From NCBI RefSeq assembly GCF_036417845.1, contig NC_090001.1, positions 9,903,501-9,967,500 of the forward strand: a stretch of DNA of 64,000 nucleotides. The letters run 5' to 3'. The stretch comes from Apteryx mantelli. Its lineage: Eukaryota; Chordata; Aves; Apterygiformes; Apterygidae. Position 1 is the stretch's first letter. Every line of letters begins with the position of its first letter. Positions 1 through 10,832 of this stretch are shown piece by piece. The notes beneath the pieces were generated by a model that was not told the origin of the DNA, ran no database searches, and saw only the letters and a list, made by a program, of their open reading frames with translations. The translations under genes were made by a program, and so were the position numbers.

Positions 1-627
1 GAGGCAAGCTCAAGCTCAGAGCTGCAATTAGAGAGATGAGAGGTACCTGAGTGAAGAAAGAGGAGGAGGAAGAGAAGTGGAAAACTATGGGTAGTTCCTT
101 TGTACAGATAGTCTGATGCAAAGATGACTTTAGAAATGATCAATTTATTCAGGGCATGGGGCGATATGTGAAAGATTAGTGAGGCTAAAATCACAGCATA
201 ACAGACAAGGCAGTGGTAATGGAAGTTCGGGGGAGACCAATATTTCTTCTCCTGAGATTCATACACTTCCTGAAGATTTCCATTATTTCATCAAGGGAAA
301 ACATTCACAATTTATTAAAATTATTGAATTATTTCAGCTGACAAAAAGGTGCTCATATTTTTAAAACATTTTTAAATAGCCCTTCACCTTTTCAGGCAGA
401 GCTCTGGTGTCTAACCACAAGCATCGAGTGGCACTTGGAGAGGCCCTGGTGTATCTGAGGTAGCTGCCTGGGCCTGGCAACTCTCACAGTTGACCTGTGG
501 GAGACCGGAGCCCCTCAAAGCTGCAGATGGAGGCTGGGCAGAGGGGACCAAGGCACCTACAAAGGCACCAGATGTCCATAACCCTGTGACTGTATCTCAC
601 CCCAGTTCTGGAAATCACTTTCCTTTA

Positions 628-630
<3 letters not shown>

Positions 631-664
<34 letters not shown>

Positions 665-666
665 AT
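631..666. repeat. (AC)n microsatellite
   Basis: About 14 uninterrupted AC dinucleotides followed by ATACACAT. A run of 12 C follows at 669-680. Confidence 0.98.
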
Positions 667-759
667 TTCCCCCCCCCCCCAAACAGCAGCAAGGAGGATT
701 ATAAGAACACAAAGACTGTTGAAAGCTCAAAAGTGAAAAGGAAAAAATCTTTGCTTTAG

Positions 760-782
760 TTTATTTATTTATTTATTTATTT
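760..782. repeat. (TTTA)n microsatellite
   Basis: Roughly six tandem TTTA units. The corresponding place in the inverted partner near 45.1 kb is instead a T/G-rich tract, so this part of the duplication has evolved by slippage. Confidence 0.95.
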
Positions 783-1545
783 CCTGTTTCATTTGTATTG
801 TCATTTTCCAAACATTTCTGTTATAATCAGGCCTATACCACTAAATAAGATAACTCTGTTTCTCATGCAGAGTCCAGTGCTCACCGAAACCATTCCCTGC
901 CCAGGGCCGTCCATGCCACTCCTCACTCCTTTCAAAGAGCAAGGCGCACTCTGAGGGTCGAGCTCTCTTGAGCAGTAGAGGAAAACAGGGTGACCAGCTT
1001 CAGTGCAATGCTATATTTTTGTACAGCCAAATTTGCACCAATCTCAACATACCTGTGTTACAGTGATGTTTTAAAGGAGTCCCTAAGCATCTAGCCACAC
1101 TCCCTGCACAGTCAATGAAGTGTAACTGATTTTAGGCAGCAACAGGGGTGAGGCTGATCTCACCCAATGCCAGTGCAGAGGTCTCTGTCTAATCCAGCTG
1201 CCTGGACTTCCCTTTCTAGGCAAGGGAGAGAAATAAGGTGTCTCCCTGAGAGGTCTTCAGAGACTTCTCCTGGTGACCAGCTAATGCTCCAGAAAGGTTC
1301 CCATAGGTCCTGGATCACATCTCCCAGCACCCCCTGGGAACACAGCGACCCCAGGGTATCTCAGGCAGCAATAGCTTCTCTAGGTGCCCCAAATAATAAA
1401 GGTCTGAATGTAAACTTGTAGTCAAAAGTTCAAACCTATTCAAAGAACAACTCTATGCAATAACTGAGAAAAGCCTTCCTTTCCAGAACTTCAAATATTA
1501 TTTTTCAATTCTTTTGATTTTTTGCTTTTTTTTTTATTGGCAGCA

Positions 1546-1778
1546 CCACGTGCATGCACTACAGTAATTACTTCCTCTGTTTGAGTATATACATATACGT
1601 GTACAGTTATTCATCATGTCATATGTCCCACCAGCACTCTGAATGAGGAAATTTTCTTCTGAGGAACAGCTATATTTAAAGTGACATACTTCCTCTCTCT
1701 TCTGCCCCTCTGTTCTATCTTCTTCCTCTGCCTATTCTGTCTTTACAGAGCTCTCCTTAGAAATGTTCACTGTAATCG
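1546..1778. other. AT-rich spacer, nothing recognised
   Basis: A T-rich run near 1525-1540 and ATATACATATACG near 1590 give it low complexity. I see no gene or named repeat here. Confidence 0.5.
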
Positions 1779-2960
1779 AATCACAGCACTTAGGATGGAC
1801 GAGACCTCTGAATGTCATCTAATCCAACCTCCCTCCTCAATGCAGAGGGAACTAAATGAGGTTGCTCAGGGGCTCACTCCAATTGCACCTAGTCCACAAA
1901 TGAGCTGAGAGTGTGCTCCATCCCATTGTCCAGGCCATTAATGAAGAAGTTAACAGTGTTGCCCCCTGTGCTGATCTCAGAGGGATGCCACCAGGAACCA
2001 GCCACCAGTTTGGCCTTGCACCACTAAGCACAGCCTTTTGGCCTGATGGACCAGCCAATCCTCCACCTGCTTTATGGTTCATTTATCGAGTGCAGATCTC
2101 ACCAGTTTGGCTGCAGGTAGACTATGGGGGACTGTGTCAAAGGCCTTGCTAAAAGGAAGGCACACAAAGTCCCCTGCTTTCCCCTTGTGCCCACAGTCTT
2201 ATGGTAGAAGGCAATCATGTTGCTCAGGCATAGTTTCCACTTCCCGTTGGTGAGCCCATGCTGGCTCTTCCAATCCTTGCCCTCCATATGCTTGGAGATG
2301 GTTTCCAGGAGCTCCATCACCTTCTCAGGGACTGGCATGAAGCTGACCAGCCTGCCGTTCCCTGCATTCTTCCTCTTGCCCTTCTCTGAAAATGGGTGCG
2401 ATGTCTGCCTTTTCCCAGATATCAGGAACCTCCCTGATTGCCCTGACATTTCAAAGACAATCAAGAGCAATGTCACACAGGCACTAAGAGCTTTGGGGAC
2501 CAGGAGGGCCTGGGGGCAGATCTTACCAGTAGTATGTAAGGTAGAAAAGACAATGAGAGACTCAGCTTTTCCCCTGTCTTTGTCACTATGTTCCCTGCCC
2601 CACTGAGCAGTGAGAGCACATTTTCCTTAGTTGCCTTCCTTGTACTGCAAACGTACTTACAAAAGCCCTTCTGGTTGCCCTCCCCACCCCTTGTGAGCAC
2701 CGGCTCCAACTCCAGCTCCAGCTGAACTTTGGCTTTTCTAACTCCATTGCTGCACCCACAGGCAATGTTTCTATCTGCCTCCTGGGCAGCCTCTTCCCCC
2801 TTCCACCCTCTGGGAACTTCCTTCTTGGGGATGAATTCCTAAGTCAGGGTGCCCTTGATAATCCATGCAGTTCTCCTGGCAGGCCCCACTTGATTCCCAT
2901 CACATCAGACTGGTTTGTTTTTGTGCTTTGGGGACGTTGTCCCTGAAGATCCAAGAGGGA
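1779..2960 (-). mobile_element. Old, diverged CR1 LINE fragment
   Basis: The low-coordinate edge carries a degraded reverse complement of the CR1 3' end (AATCACAG, then a diverged 'ggttggaagggacct' block). Going up in coordinate it matches, with many indels, the CR1 reverse-transcriptase region (compare 16200-17330 of the younger copy). Recognisable stretches are the equivalent of the LDFSKAFDTVSH region near 2130 and the linker upstream of the polymerase near 2610-2660. All reading frames are broken. It predates the young CR1 copies in this window. Confidence 0.8.
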
Positions 2961-2989
2961 TCTGTGGCCTCTCTGCCCTCCGGGACAGT

Positions 2990-3262
2990 CTCCTGTGCCC
3001 ATTAACCTGGTTCTGGCCTAATGGCAGCACAGATAGAGGTGACTTCCAAGAACCCCCACCAATCAAGAGCTGGCTGCTAGCCTATCAGGTACTGAGGCAG
3101 AAGTGACCTCACAATCAGCTTCGAAGATGTTTGCCGAGTTCGGAGGTAGCAGCAACGTTACAGCTCCACATCTGAGCCATTGCCTGCTGCTGGCCTATCA
3201 AGTACTCAGGCAAAAGTGACCTCCTGGCCCGTCATATTCTTGCACAGAAGTGACCCTGTGAC
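2990..3262. repeat. Degenerate 62-65 bp minisatellite, about three units
   Basis: Units contain GGCCTATCA followed by AGTGACCTC, the reverse complement of the repeat at 23020-23535. Only about three units are visible, against about eight in the partner. Confidence 0.65.
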
Positions 3263-3269
3263 TGACTCC

Positions 3270-4935
3270 CAGGAATGTGGGGACAGTTGTTCTCCAGGAT
3301 TTGCATGCTTCTGCAATAGCTTCTCAGGAGCTAGGAGAGGGCCTAGGAGGTAGCAGCGCCCTTGCCCCAGGCACACATCAGCACCTTCACTTCATGAGCC
3401 ATGGTACTGTCTTTTCTCTCCCCAGTCCTCTGAGCAGCAAGCTGCTCTCCAACAGGGTGACAAGTGCCTGAGGTCTCCTTGCACACCCAGAGGGCATGGT
3501 CCTGATGGATTTTCATAAGCACTGCCAGCTTGTTTTCCTCAAGCACCTGACCTGGGAAAGCGTTTGCAGGAGGGAGACAATCAGTTATCACAGCCATAGG
3601 CAATGCAGAGCTATGAGGATCTCTCACAGCCTGTTCTTCTAGCACTTCCTTGAATGATATGCTTGGGAGGAACAGGAAGGGCCAGCTCCCATCTGTGCCC
3701 ATCCAGCCAGCTGCAGGGAGTACCCTGGGGTCTTGCTTTAGTTCAACAGAACGAAATTCTCAGTGTAGTGGCAGGGCTGGCACTCACTGGTGCCTTCCAC
3801 ACTGGTCCAGGAGCTTTAAGGTCCCAGGTTGAAATCTTTGTTTGAGTGCCCAGCAACTCCCCCTTGGCTGGAAGAGGTGTCTCAAACCCTGGTGTCCTCT
3901 ATGCCATGAGGGATGTCAGGAAAAGACCCTCCTTCCCCCCAGGTACTGCTGGTCATGGAAGAAACAGCCCTGCCAGAGACGAGGTAATATCCACCCGTAT
4001 TTGCAGATGTTTACTGGTGGGAATCTTGGTCTTCATTCCCCCTCTTTGGAGTTGTTTCTACTTTCTTCCTCCACCTCTTTCACAGAAAGTTAGTTGACTC
4101 AGTGGTGTGTGTCACAAGCTCCTGTCATGAGCAATCAGAGGAGGCTGTATCCAGCCCTTTGGCTTAGGGATTGGGATCCTTGGCACCTCAGGAGGCTCAC
4201 TGCTCCTTGGCTCTTCCAGGCCTTTGCTGTGAGCTCTCACGCACACACTTACTTCTTCAGTGGGCTCTCCAGGCTGCCCAGATTATCAGCATGGTGCTTC
4301 CCTGGACTCAGTTCTTTCTCCAGGGGGACGATCCATTATGCAAGGGAAACAATCGAGTGCAGAGACTCAAGAGTGAGGAGTGACGAGAAGAAATACCACT
4401 AAGAGTATGGAAAGCATCAGGCAGTTTATAGTCACTTGCCTGACATTCAGTTCTAATCTTTCCTCTCTCAAACCAAATGCAGGCTTCAACCCGCAGCCAC
4501 TGAAGCCAATGGGAAGTGCTTTTTTGGCTCCCTCTCCCCCCAGTCGGTGTGAGGATGAGTCCTAATGCTTTAATTAAAAAGTCAGACTTGCAAACACATG
4601 TTCTGTCACTAAAACATCATGATCCTGGCCATGATCTTGGAGGTAGAATAAATAAGAAGTCCCCCTGGAGCTCTCACCCTTGACCAAGCCTGGGTACCTC
4701 TGGCCCCAGCCACATGGCAGATGGCAGAGATGTCTTTCTTTTTTTGATGGTTTTAAAATGTTTGCAGTCCCTGGGCACTCTGTTGATCATACTGCTCTCC
4801 CCAGCATTGGTAGTCTACCAATTCTGCCCTTTATTTTGCTTCTTTTTGGTTGAGGCTGCCAGGGTATTTTGTCTGTCCCACTGCACTTGCCATGTATTTG
4901 TCTATACTCTTGCTGATACAAACCCACAATAACGG
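3270..4935. repeat. OR segmental unit 1, distal block (inverted partner 21640-22990)
   Basis: Reverse complement matches run in order. The segment at 3300-3365 pairs with 22890-22950, 3845-4030 with 22520-22700, and 4110-4360 with 22200-22440. The part near 4480-4900 pairs with 21730-22080. No coding exon was recognised. Short ORFs in several frames are not conserved between the two copies. Confidence 0.85.
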
Positions 4936-5690
4936 TGGCCATCTTTGCTACGGGAGCAGCCTATTGACTTCTTGTCAACTTGTTGAGCACCAGAACACCC
5001 CAATCGTTTCCTGCAAAGCTGCTCTCCAGCCAGTCTGCCCCAACTTGCCCTGCTGCACAGTGTTATTTCATCCAGGGACAGGACTTGGTTGAACTCCCCA
5101 TGCCCCTTTCAGCCTGTATCACCAGGCTGTCATTGCCCCTCTGCTGAGCAGCCCTGCCCTCCAACATGTCAACCACTCCTCCCAGGTGGGTATCGTTCAT
5201 GAACTGGTTGAGAGTGCACTCCATCCCACCATCTTTCATAAAGACAAATGGCATTGGCTCCAGTATTGACCTCTGAAGAACGTCACTCGTAACCATTAGT
5301 CACTTGGACTTTGTACCACTGTTCTCCACCCTTCGAGGCAGTCAGTCTCCAGCTAGTTTCCCCCACATGCCATTGCTTACTCCTCCATTCTCCATCTCCC
5401 CAGTTTGGCTACAAAGGTGCTAGAGAAGATCATGTCAAAGGCCTTCCAACATTTCAGGGTGTACAACATGCTCTGTACTGGTCCACACAGCCAGTCATCC
5501 CATCACAGAAAGCAGTCAGGTTGGTCAGACACAATTTGATTCGATGGCTTCATGCTGGCTTTTCCCAATCCCTTCATGTGACTGGAACAAGCTTCCCGGA
5601 AGATTTGCTTCCCAGGGACTGATGTGATGCTGACCAGCCCTCATTCCCCAGATCCTCTTTCTTATCCTTCTTGAACATGGATGTAATGTT
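4936..5690 (-). mobile_element. Old CR1 LINE fragment inside OR unit 1
   Basis: The minus strand gives a degraded CR1 polymerase C-terminal region, including a broken version of the segment after the FADD box near 5180. It starts and ends inside ORF2, so both element ends are missing. The inverted partner at 21515-21710 keeps a short piece of the same region, which suggests the insertion predates the duplication. Confidence 0.75.
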
Positions 5691-7470
5691 TCGGGAGGAG
5701 TTGGGGAGGGCAGGGCGGCTGCGCCAGCTCCTGCTGCACTGCTGGTCCCTGCAGTGTGTGGAGAGGGGACAGGAGCTGGGGCAGTGAGGGGTGGGGGCAG
5801 GTCAGCAGGGACATGGGCAGGAGGGCAGTGGGGGCTGCACAGACCAGCCTCCTCTCTTCTGCACCCAGCATGTCTTGGTTCCCCTCCACGAGACCTGGCT
5901 CTGCACCACAAAACCACCAGTGTGTGTCCTCACCCTGCCTGTTCACACAGATGAGCTAACATTGGCGTCTCCCTCTCCCAGGCCCTTTCCAGCCCAGCCC
6001 AGCCCCTCCCTGGCTCTCCCCACCTCCCCTGCCCTCTCCCCAGCCCACCCAGCAGAGCAGCCCAGGCTGGCAGTGGCCCTGCAGCAGTGCCCACTTCAGG
6101 GGGCTGCAGAGGTCTGGGCACTCGCACCACAGCCCCAGCCCCCTGTGCAGGCACAGCAGCTCCAGGGTGGCAGGGGTGTGTGTGTCAGCTGTCCCATCAG
6201 CCTCCAAGCTGGAACAGACCCCACTGGCACAAGGACACAGAGGATAGTGGCACTCTGTGTCCCTTGTTCTGGTGTCCAGGAGAGTCCCTACACCCAGGCT
6301 GCCTGCTGCCCCCCAGGCCAGCCCCTCTCTCCAGGACAGCACAAGAATCCCTGCCCTGGGGGCTTTTCAGGCAGCTTCTGCCGCCCCAGGGACACAGCAG
6401 CCTGCCCTTAGTTGACCTACATAGAAACAGATTTCTCTTTCTCATTTACTCCTCCTTGCCAGCACACAGTTGCTCCTTTCCTCTTTTCCAGGGACGTCCC
6501 TGCTCCCTGGAGAGACTTTCCGCAGGTGGGTGCATCGGTGCTGGCCTGCTCGGCCATTCCTGGACCCTCCCCTGTGCTCCCCGAGCTAGCGTTGCTCCTT
6601 GGCAGAGCTAGCGGGCTGTGGTGCCCCAAGGCCACAGGGTGACTCCGCACTGGTCGTAGTGGTTGGAGGGGGAAGCAGACCCAGCTGGACAGTCATCATT
6701 ACACCTGACAAACCCCTGCCGAGGTGCCTGTGTCCCTGGATGATGCTCTGAGCAATTACAGGGCATTTCAAATGGCTCAGGCTGTGTTCAGGTCTGTCAC
6801 TACATAAAGCCCATGGCTTTTCGTTGAAGGTGACGTGGACCACTCTCCAGGCTCCCTTCCCTGGGCATCCTCGGTCCCCAACGCCTCTCGTGGGATTGCA
6901 GAGCTCTCACTAGCCTGGACATTCATGCGTTTAGCCCTTTATCTTTGGATGAATCCACTGGATTTTGTGAAGCTCCATTTGCTGCCCACCCCGAGGCACA
7001 TGGTGCCCTTGGAGATGCCCTGTGCTCTCCTGATGGATCCATACACCCTTTGAGAAGGACAGGCATCAGTGTCCAGCCTTGTCATATGGCAGATACCGCT
7101 TGACCATTTACCGTCTCCAGGAGCACTGGGCACCCACAAGTGAGAGCTGAATGCAGATTCCCAGAAAAGCAACAGGCCTTTTCAGGGAGAAAGTCCTTGA
7201 GCACATTCTTGGCTCCAGCTTTCGAAGGAGAGCCCAACCTTCAAGCAGTGCCCTGAGGAAATCCCCTTTTATTAGAGAGAGGCCAGCTCTGACACAGTGA
7301 TAGACACATTTACAGAAGACTTCCGGGTCAGACAGACTGGGTTCGTGCCTGTAAGCAAGTGGGATGAATTCCAACACTTCTGCACAAACGTGATGATCAC
7401 AGCGAGAATGCCCAAAGCACAAGAGTTGGCTGAGGTACTTAGAAACCACTTGTGAAGAGGGATGGGCAGC
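5690..7470. repeat. R1 block, copy a (3' flank of the OR pseudogene)
   Basis: A GC-rich segment present four times: here, 18928-20760 (inverted), about 55420-56760 (inverted) and 58420-60985 (direct). The most conserved landmark is the block at 6890-6960, found also near 19490-19560, 55960-56010 and 59500-59580. The OR stop codon lies immediately beyond its high-coordinate edge. Long ORFs here come from high GC and do not keep one frame among the copies. Confidence 0.85.
5868..6578. repeat. About 710 bp inverted tract identical by eye to 19832-20540
   Basis: I found no difference between this tract and the reverse complement of 19832-20540. At one edge the copies part at an 11-bp indel (around 6578). 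At the other they part just after a conserved stretch near 5868. Flanking DNA in the same duplication is much more diverged. Confidence 0.85.
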
Positions 7471-8405
7471 TCATTGCTGCTGCACTAATACCAGTTGAAG
7501 CAGTTTCTTCAGTGCATCCCTGAGCTCCCTGTTCCTCATGCTGTAGATGAGGGGGTTCACTGCTGGAGGCACCACTGAGTACAAAATGGCCAGCAGCAGA
7601 TCCAGAGCTGGGGACGAGATGGAAGGGGGCTTCAGATAGGCAAACACTGCAGTGCTGATAAACATGGAGACCACAGTCAGGTGAGGGAAGCACATGGAGA
7701 AGATTTGTGCTGGCCCTGCTCGGAGGGGATCCTCAGCACAACTGTGAAGATCTGCACGTAGGACAGCACAATGAAGATGAAACATCCAAAATATAAACAA
7801 ACACTAACCACAAGCACCCCAACTTCCCTGAGGTAGGTGTCTGAGCAAGAGAGCTTGAGGATCTGGGGGATTTCACAGAAGAACTGCTCCAGGGCATTGC
7901 CTTGGCAGAATCTTACTGGAAATGTGTTAGCAGTGTGCAGGAGAGCATAGAAAAAACCACTGGCCCAGGCAGCAGCTGCCATCTTGACACAAGCTCTGCT
8001 GCTCATGATGGTCCCATAGTGCAGGGGTTTGCAGATGGCCACGTAGTGATCGTAGGCCATGACAGTGAGAAGAGAATACTCAGCCAAAATGAAAAAGATA
8101 AGAAAAAAGACCTGGGCAGCACATCCCCAGTAGGAAATGGCCCTGGTGTCCCACAGGGAATTGGCCATAGATTTGGGGACAGTGGTGGAGATGGTGCCAA
8201 GGTCAAGGAGGGAGAGGTTGAGGAGGAAGAAGTACATGGTGGTGTAGAGGCGGTGGTCGCAGGCTACGGCTGTGATGATGAGGCCATTGCCCAGGAGGGC
8301 AGCCAGGTAGATGCCCAGGAAGAGCCAGAAGTGTAAGAGCTGCAGCTGCCATGTGTCTGCAAATGCCAGGAGGAGGAACTCATTCAGCAAACTGCTGTTG
8401 GGCAT
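7471..8405 (-). pseudogene. OR14-like olfactory receptor pseudogene (single 1-bp frameshift)
   Basis: A single-exon odorant GPCR of the bird OR14/gamma-c type, about 311 residues if the frame were continuous. The chosen ATG is at 8403-8405 and gives MPNSSLLNEF, matching the start of the intact relative at 26671. A splice acceptor lies just upstream (8429-8430). Seen in order: GN motif in TM1 (residue 40), TM2 start, MAYDHYVAICKPLHY at 116-130, LSYVQIF in TM5, and after the shift PPAVNPLIYSMRN near the C-terminus. Compared with the intact copy, one base is missing at 7699-7705, which breaks the frame in the segment equivalent to KAFSMC. The DRY arginine is His, and the usual PMYFF is TMYFF. 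These extra changes at invariant positions argue for a real pseudogene, though a sequencing error cannot be excluded for the 1-bp gap alone. The stop is TGA at 7471-7473. Confidence 0.9.
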
Positions 8406-8427
8406 TTGCTTCCTCTGAGCTTTGGGC

Positions 8428-8450
8428 ACTGTCCAAAAAGGAAAAGGCAT
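8428..8450 (-). other. Likely splice acceptor upstream of the OR pseudogene exon
   Basis: On the minus strand a pyrimidine-rich run (CCTTTTCCTTTTTGGACAG) ends in AG at 8430-8429, 24 bp before the ATG. The intact OR has an acceptor in the same place. OR coding exons are usually preceded by noncoding 5' exons, so this fits. Confidence 0.65.
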
Positions 8451-9060
8451 TTGTAAGTTAAAACAGTTTTCTCTCAGCCAAATCCCAAACTATTCTTAAT
8501 AGAACCTTCCACATTTCCTCTCTTCTCTAGCTTGGTTCCGTCCCTTTTTCTTATCTCTCGTTTATGCTGGCTGAGTGTGCTGTGCAGAGCAGGGGCCTCT
8601 GGGTGTGGCTTCCAGAGGAGTCAGTCCTGCTCTGCTGCGGTTGTAAATGGAGGCGTCAAATTGCCCCGAGTATTTGGTGGAGATTCCTGGAGACGGGTAC
8701 CGTGAGCTGAGTGAAGGGCATTCGGTCCAATGACCCAGTGGGAACACTCTCTATTTATCATTGTGAGGGCTGAATACAGCACTCCTGCCAGTTGTGTCTG
8801 GAAGAGAAGACCCTTGTGAGGAATTCATCTCCCCCAACCTTGCCCTCCTGAACAGAGGTGTCTGTATCTGAATCAGCCACACCAGTTCCCTCTCCGGCAG
8901 GCAAAAGAAACACTGAGGTGAAGGCAGGGGATGACCCCACCCTTTCTAAACATCTCTGTTCCAAAGAGATGGACCCTTTCCTCACATCGATTTGCCATCT
9001 GCACCCTTTCACCAGGTGCTGTAATGGGAGTGGGATGTGACTAGCTCTGATGGACACATC
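8451..9060. repeat. OR 5' flank, proximal part
   Basis: Homologous in the same orientation to 26710-27000 upstream of the intact OR; the block at 8565-8640 pairs with 26835-26920. It is missing from inverted unit 2. No promoter element could be assigned with confidence. Confidence 0.65.
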
Positions 9061-9952
9061 CTACAGCTGCCCATTTTGTGGAAAGGCCGTTCAACATCTT
9101 AACACTCATTTTCTCCAGAAAAATGGGCTGCAGTGAAGGGGTCTGATTCTGTATTTCTTGAGCTTCTAGATGCCTCCATCACACTGGGGGAGCATCCTTT
9201 GATGGAGTAGAAATCTTTGGCATTTCAGTTATGCTCAGCAGTAGAACTTGTGTGTCCAAGAGGAAAAGGGCTCACAGTGACTGTACAGAGTCAGGGGATC
9301 CGGACTGTGCATGAGTCTTGCTCCCCACTGCCCTGTGCTAGCACTCCTCCCGGCTAAAGGACAATCACACTCACAAGTTACTCTAAGAAAGAAACTGGAC
9401 TGAGGTGAGAGTGGAGGAATGTAGTTCCTGAGTGAAGATTTCCACATTCTTCTCTCTCAGAGTAGATATGGAGAGCGTGCTATGGAGAGCTCTTCAGAGC
9501 ATGTGATGAGGTTTCTGACTTGCATGACCAGCACAAAGACTCTCAGCTACCACAGATATGCTGCGGCAGAGCTGGGGGCTTGTGGAGGGCAGCTTGTAGC
9601 CTGACAGGACACCCCAAAGAGACAGTCAAGAGTTCTAAATATGGGTGGGCAGCCTTAAGAGAGAGTCAGATCATTCCCCAACTGGATGAAATACATTGCC
9701 TAGAAGGCTGGAAGGGACCTTGGGCATGTTGCTGCCATGAAGACAGCTCCACGCAGGACCCATGGGGTCCATGCCTTAACTGCAGCTGAACCCCTCTCCT
9801 TAACCCCAGAGAGCAGGAGAGCAAGAACCAGACCAGCCCCGAGAGGAGAGGAAACCAGGAGCAATACCATGACCCTGCTACCAAAGGGAAAGCAAGGAGG
9901 GAGAGCTGAACGGGCAGTTAGGAAAGCCTCCACCTCACCCAGCTGTGCACGC
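9061..9952. repeat. OR 5' flank, distal part (inverted partner 18120-18895)
   Basis: Reverse complement aligns with 18120-18895; for example 9640-9790 pairs with 18165-18310. It also aligns directly with 27190-27840 of unit 3. No exon recognised. Confidence 0.75.
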
Positions 9953-10832
9953 CACAGAATCACAGAATCACAGAATCACTGAGGTTGGAAGGGACCTCTG
10001 GAGATCATCTAGTCCAACCCCCCTGCTCCACCAGGGTCACCTAGAGCACATTGCACAGGATTGCATCCAGGCGCATTTTGAATATCTCCAGAGAAGGAGA
10101 CTCCACCACCTCTCGGGGCAACCTGTTCCAGTGCTCTGTCACCCTCACAGTGAAAAAGTTTTTCCTCATGTTAAGATGGAAGTGTCTGTGTTTCAGTTTG
10201 TGCCCATTGCCTCGCGTCCTGTCGCTCGGCACCACTGAAAAGAGTCTGGCCCCATCCTCTCGACACCCTCCCTTCAGATACTTATACACATTGATAAGAT
10301 CTCCTCTCAGCCTTCTCTTCTCCAAGCTAAACAGGCCAAGCTCTCTCAGCCTTTCCTCATAAGAGAGATGCTCCAGTCCCCTAATCATCTTTGTGGCCCT
10401 TCGCTGCACTTGCTCCAGTAGTGCCACATCCCTCTTGTACTGGGGAGCCCAGAACTGGACGCAGTACTCCAGATGTGGCCTCACCAGGGCTGAGTAGAGG
10501 GGGAGAATCACTTCCCTCGACCTGCTGGCAACACTCTTTCTGATGCAGCCCAGGATACCATTGGCCTTCTTGGCCACAAGGGCACATTGCTGCCTCATAC
10601 TTAACTTGGTGTCCACCAGCACTCCCAGGTCCTTCTCAGCAGAGCTGCTTTCCAGCAGGTCAACCCCCAACCTGTACTGCTGCATGGGGTTATTCCTCCC
10701 CAGGTGCAGGACCCTGCACTTCCCTTTGTTGAATTTCATGAGGTTCCTCTCTGCCCACCTCTCCAGCCTGTCCAAGTCTCTCTGAATGGCAGCACAGCCC
10801 TCTGGCGTATCGGCCACTCCTCCCAGTTTTGT
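9953..10832 (-). mobile_element. Young 5'-truncated CR1 LINE (copy a)
   Basis: Inserted on the minus strand. The 3' end shows three CACAGAAT repeats at 9953-9976 followed by the conserved CR1 tail. An open frame of about 264 codons (10041-10835) covers the C-terminal part of ORF2, from [12 protein letters not shown] just after the polymerase FADD box to the natural end [10 protein letters not shown]. The 5' end is cut at about 10832, immediately after the TKLGG codons, which is typical LINE 5' truncation. Unit 3 at the same relative place (about 27860) lacks it, so it inserted after those units split. Confidence 0.93.

Larger units (their letters stand above)
1..1545. repeat. Left arm of an inverted duplication (partner 44235-45803)
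   Basis: Read in reverse complement, this stretch aligns along its length with 44235-45803. Anchors include the block around 100-150 (45650-45700), the segment at 395-430 (45360-45400) and the AATAAAGG block near 1397 (44390). The two arms are clearly homologous but carry many substitutions and indels, so the duplication is not recent. No coding exon was recognised. The only longish ORF (490-759) reads through the AC microsatellite. Confidence 0.85.

Noticed and set aside
490-759. 89-codon ORF with a Thr-His run
   Set aside because: Reads through the AC microsatellite and the C-run. The inverted partner does not preserve it.
5791-6411. 206-codon ORF mirrored at 20001-20630
   Set aside because: Identical in both places only because the DNA is an identical inverted tract. 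A similar frame in copy d has a different upstream part and indels. Proline-rich low-complexity translation.
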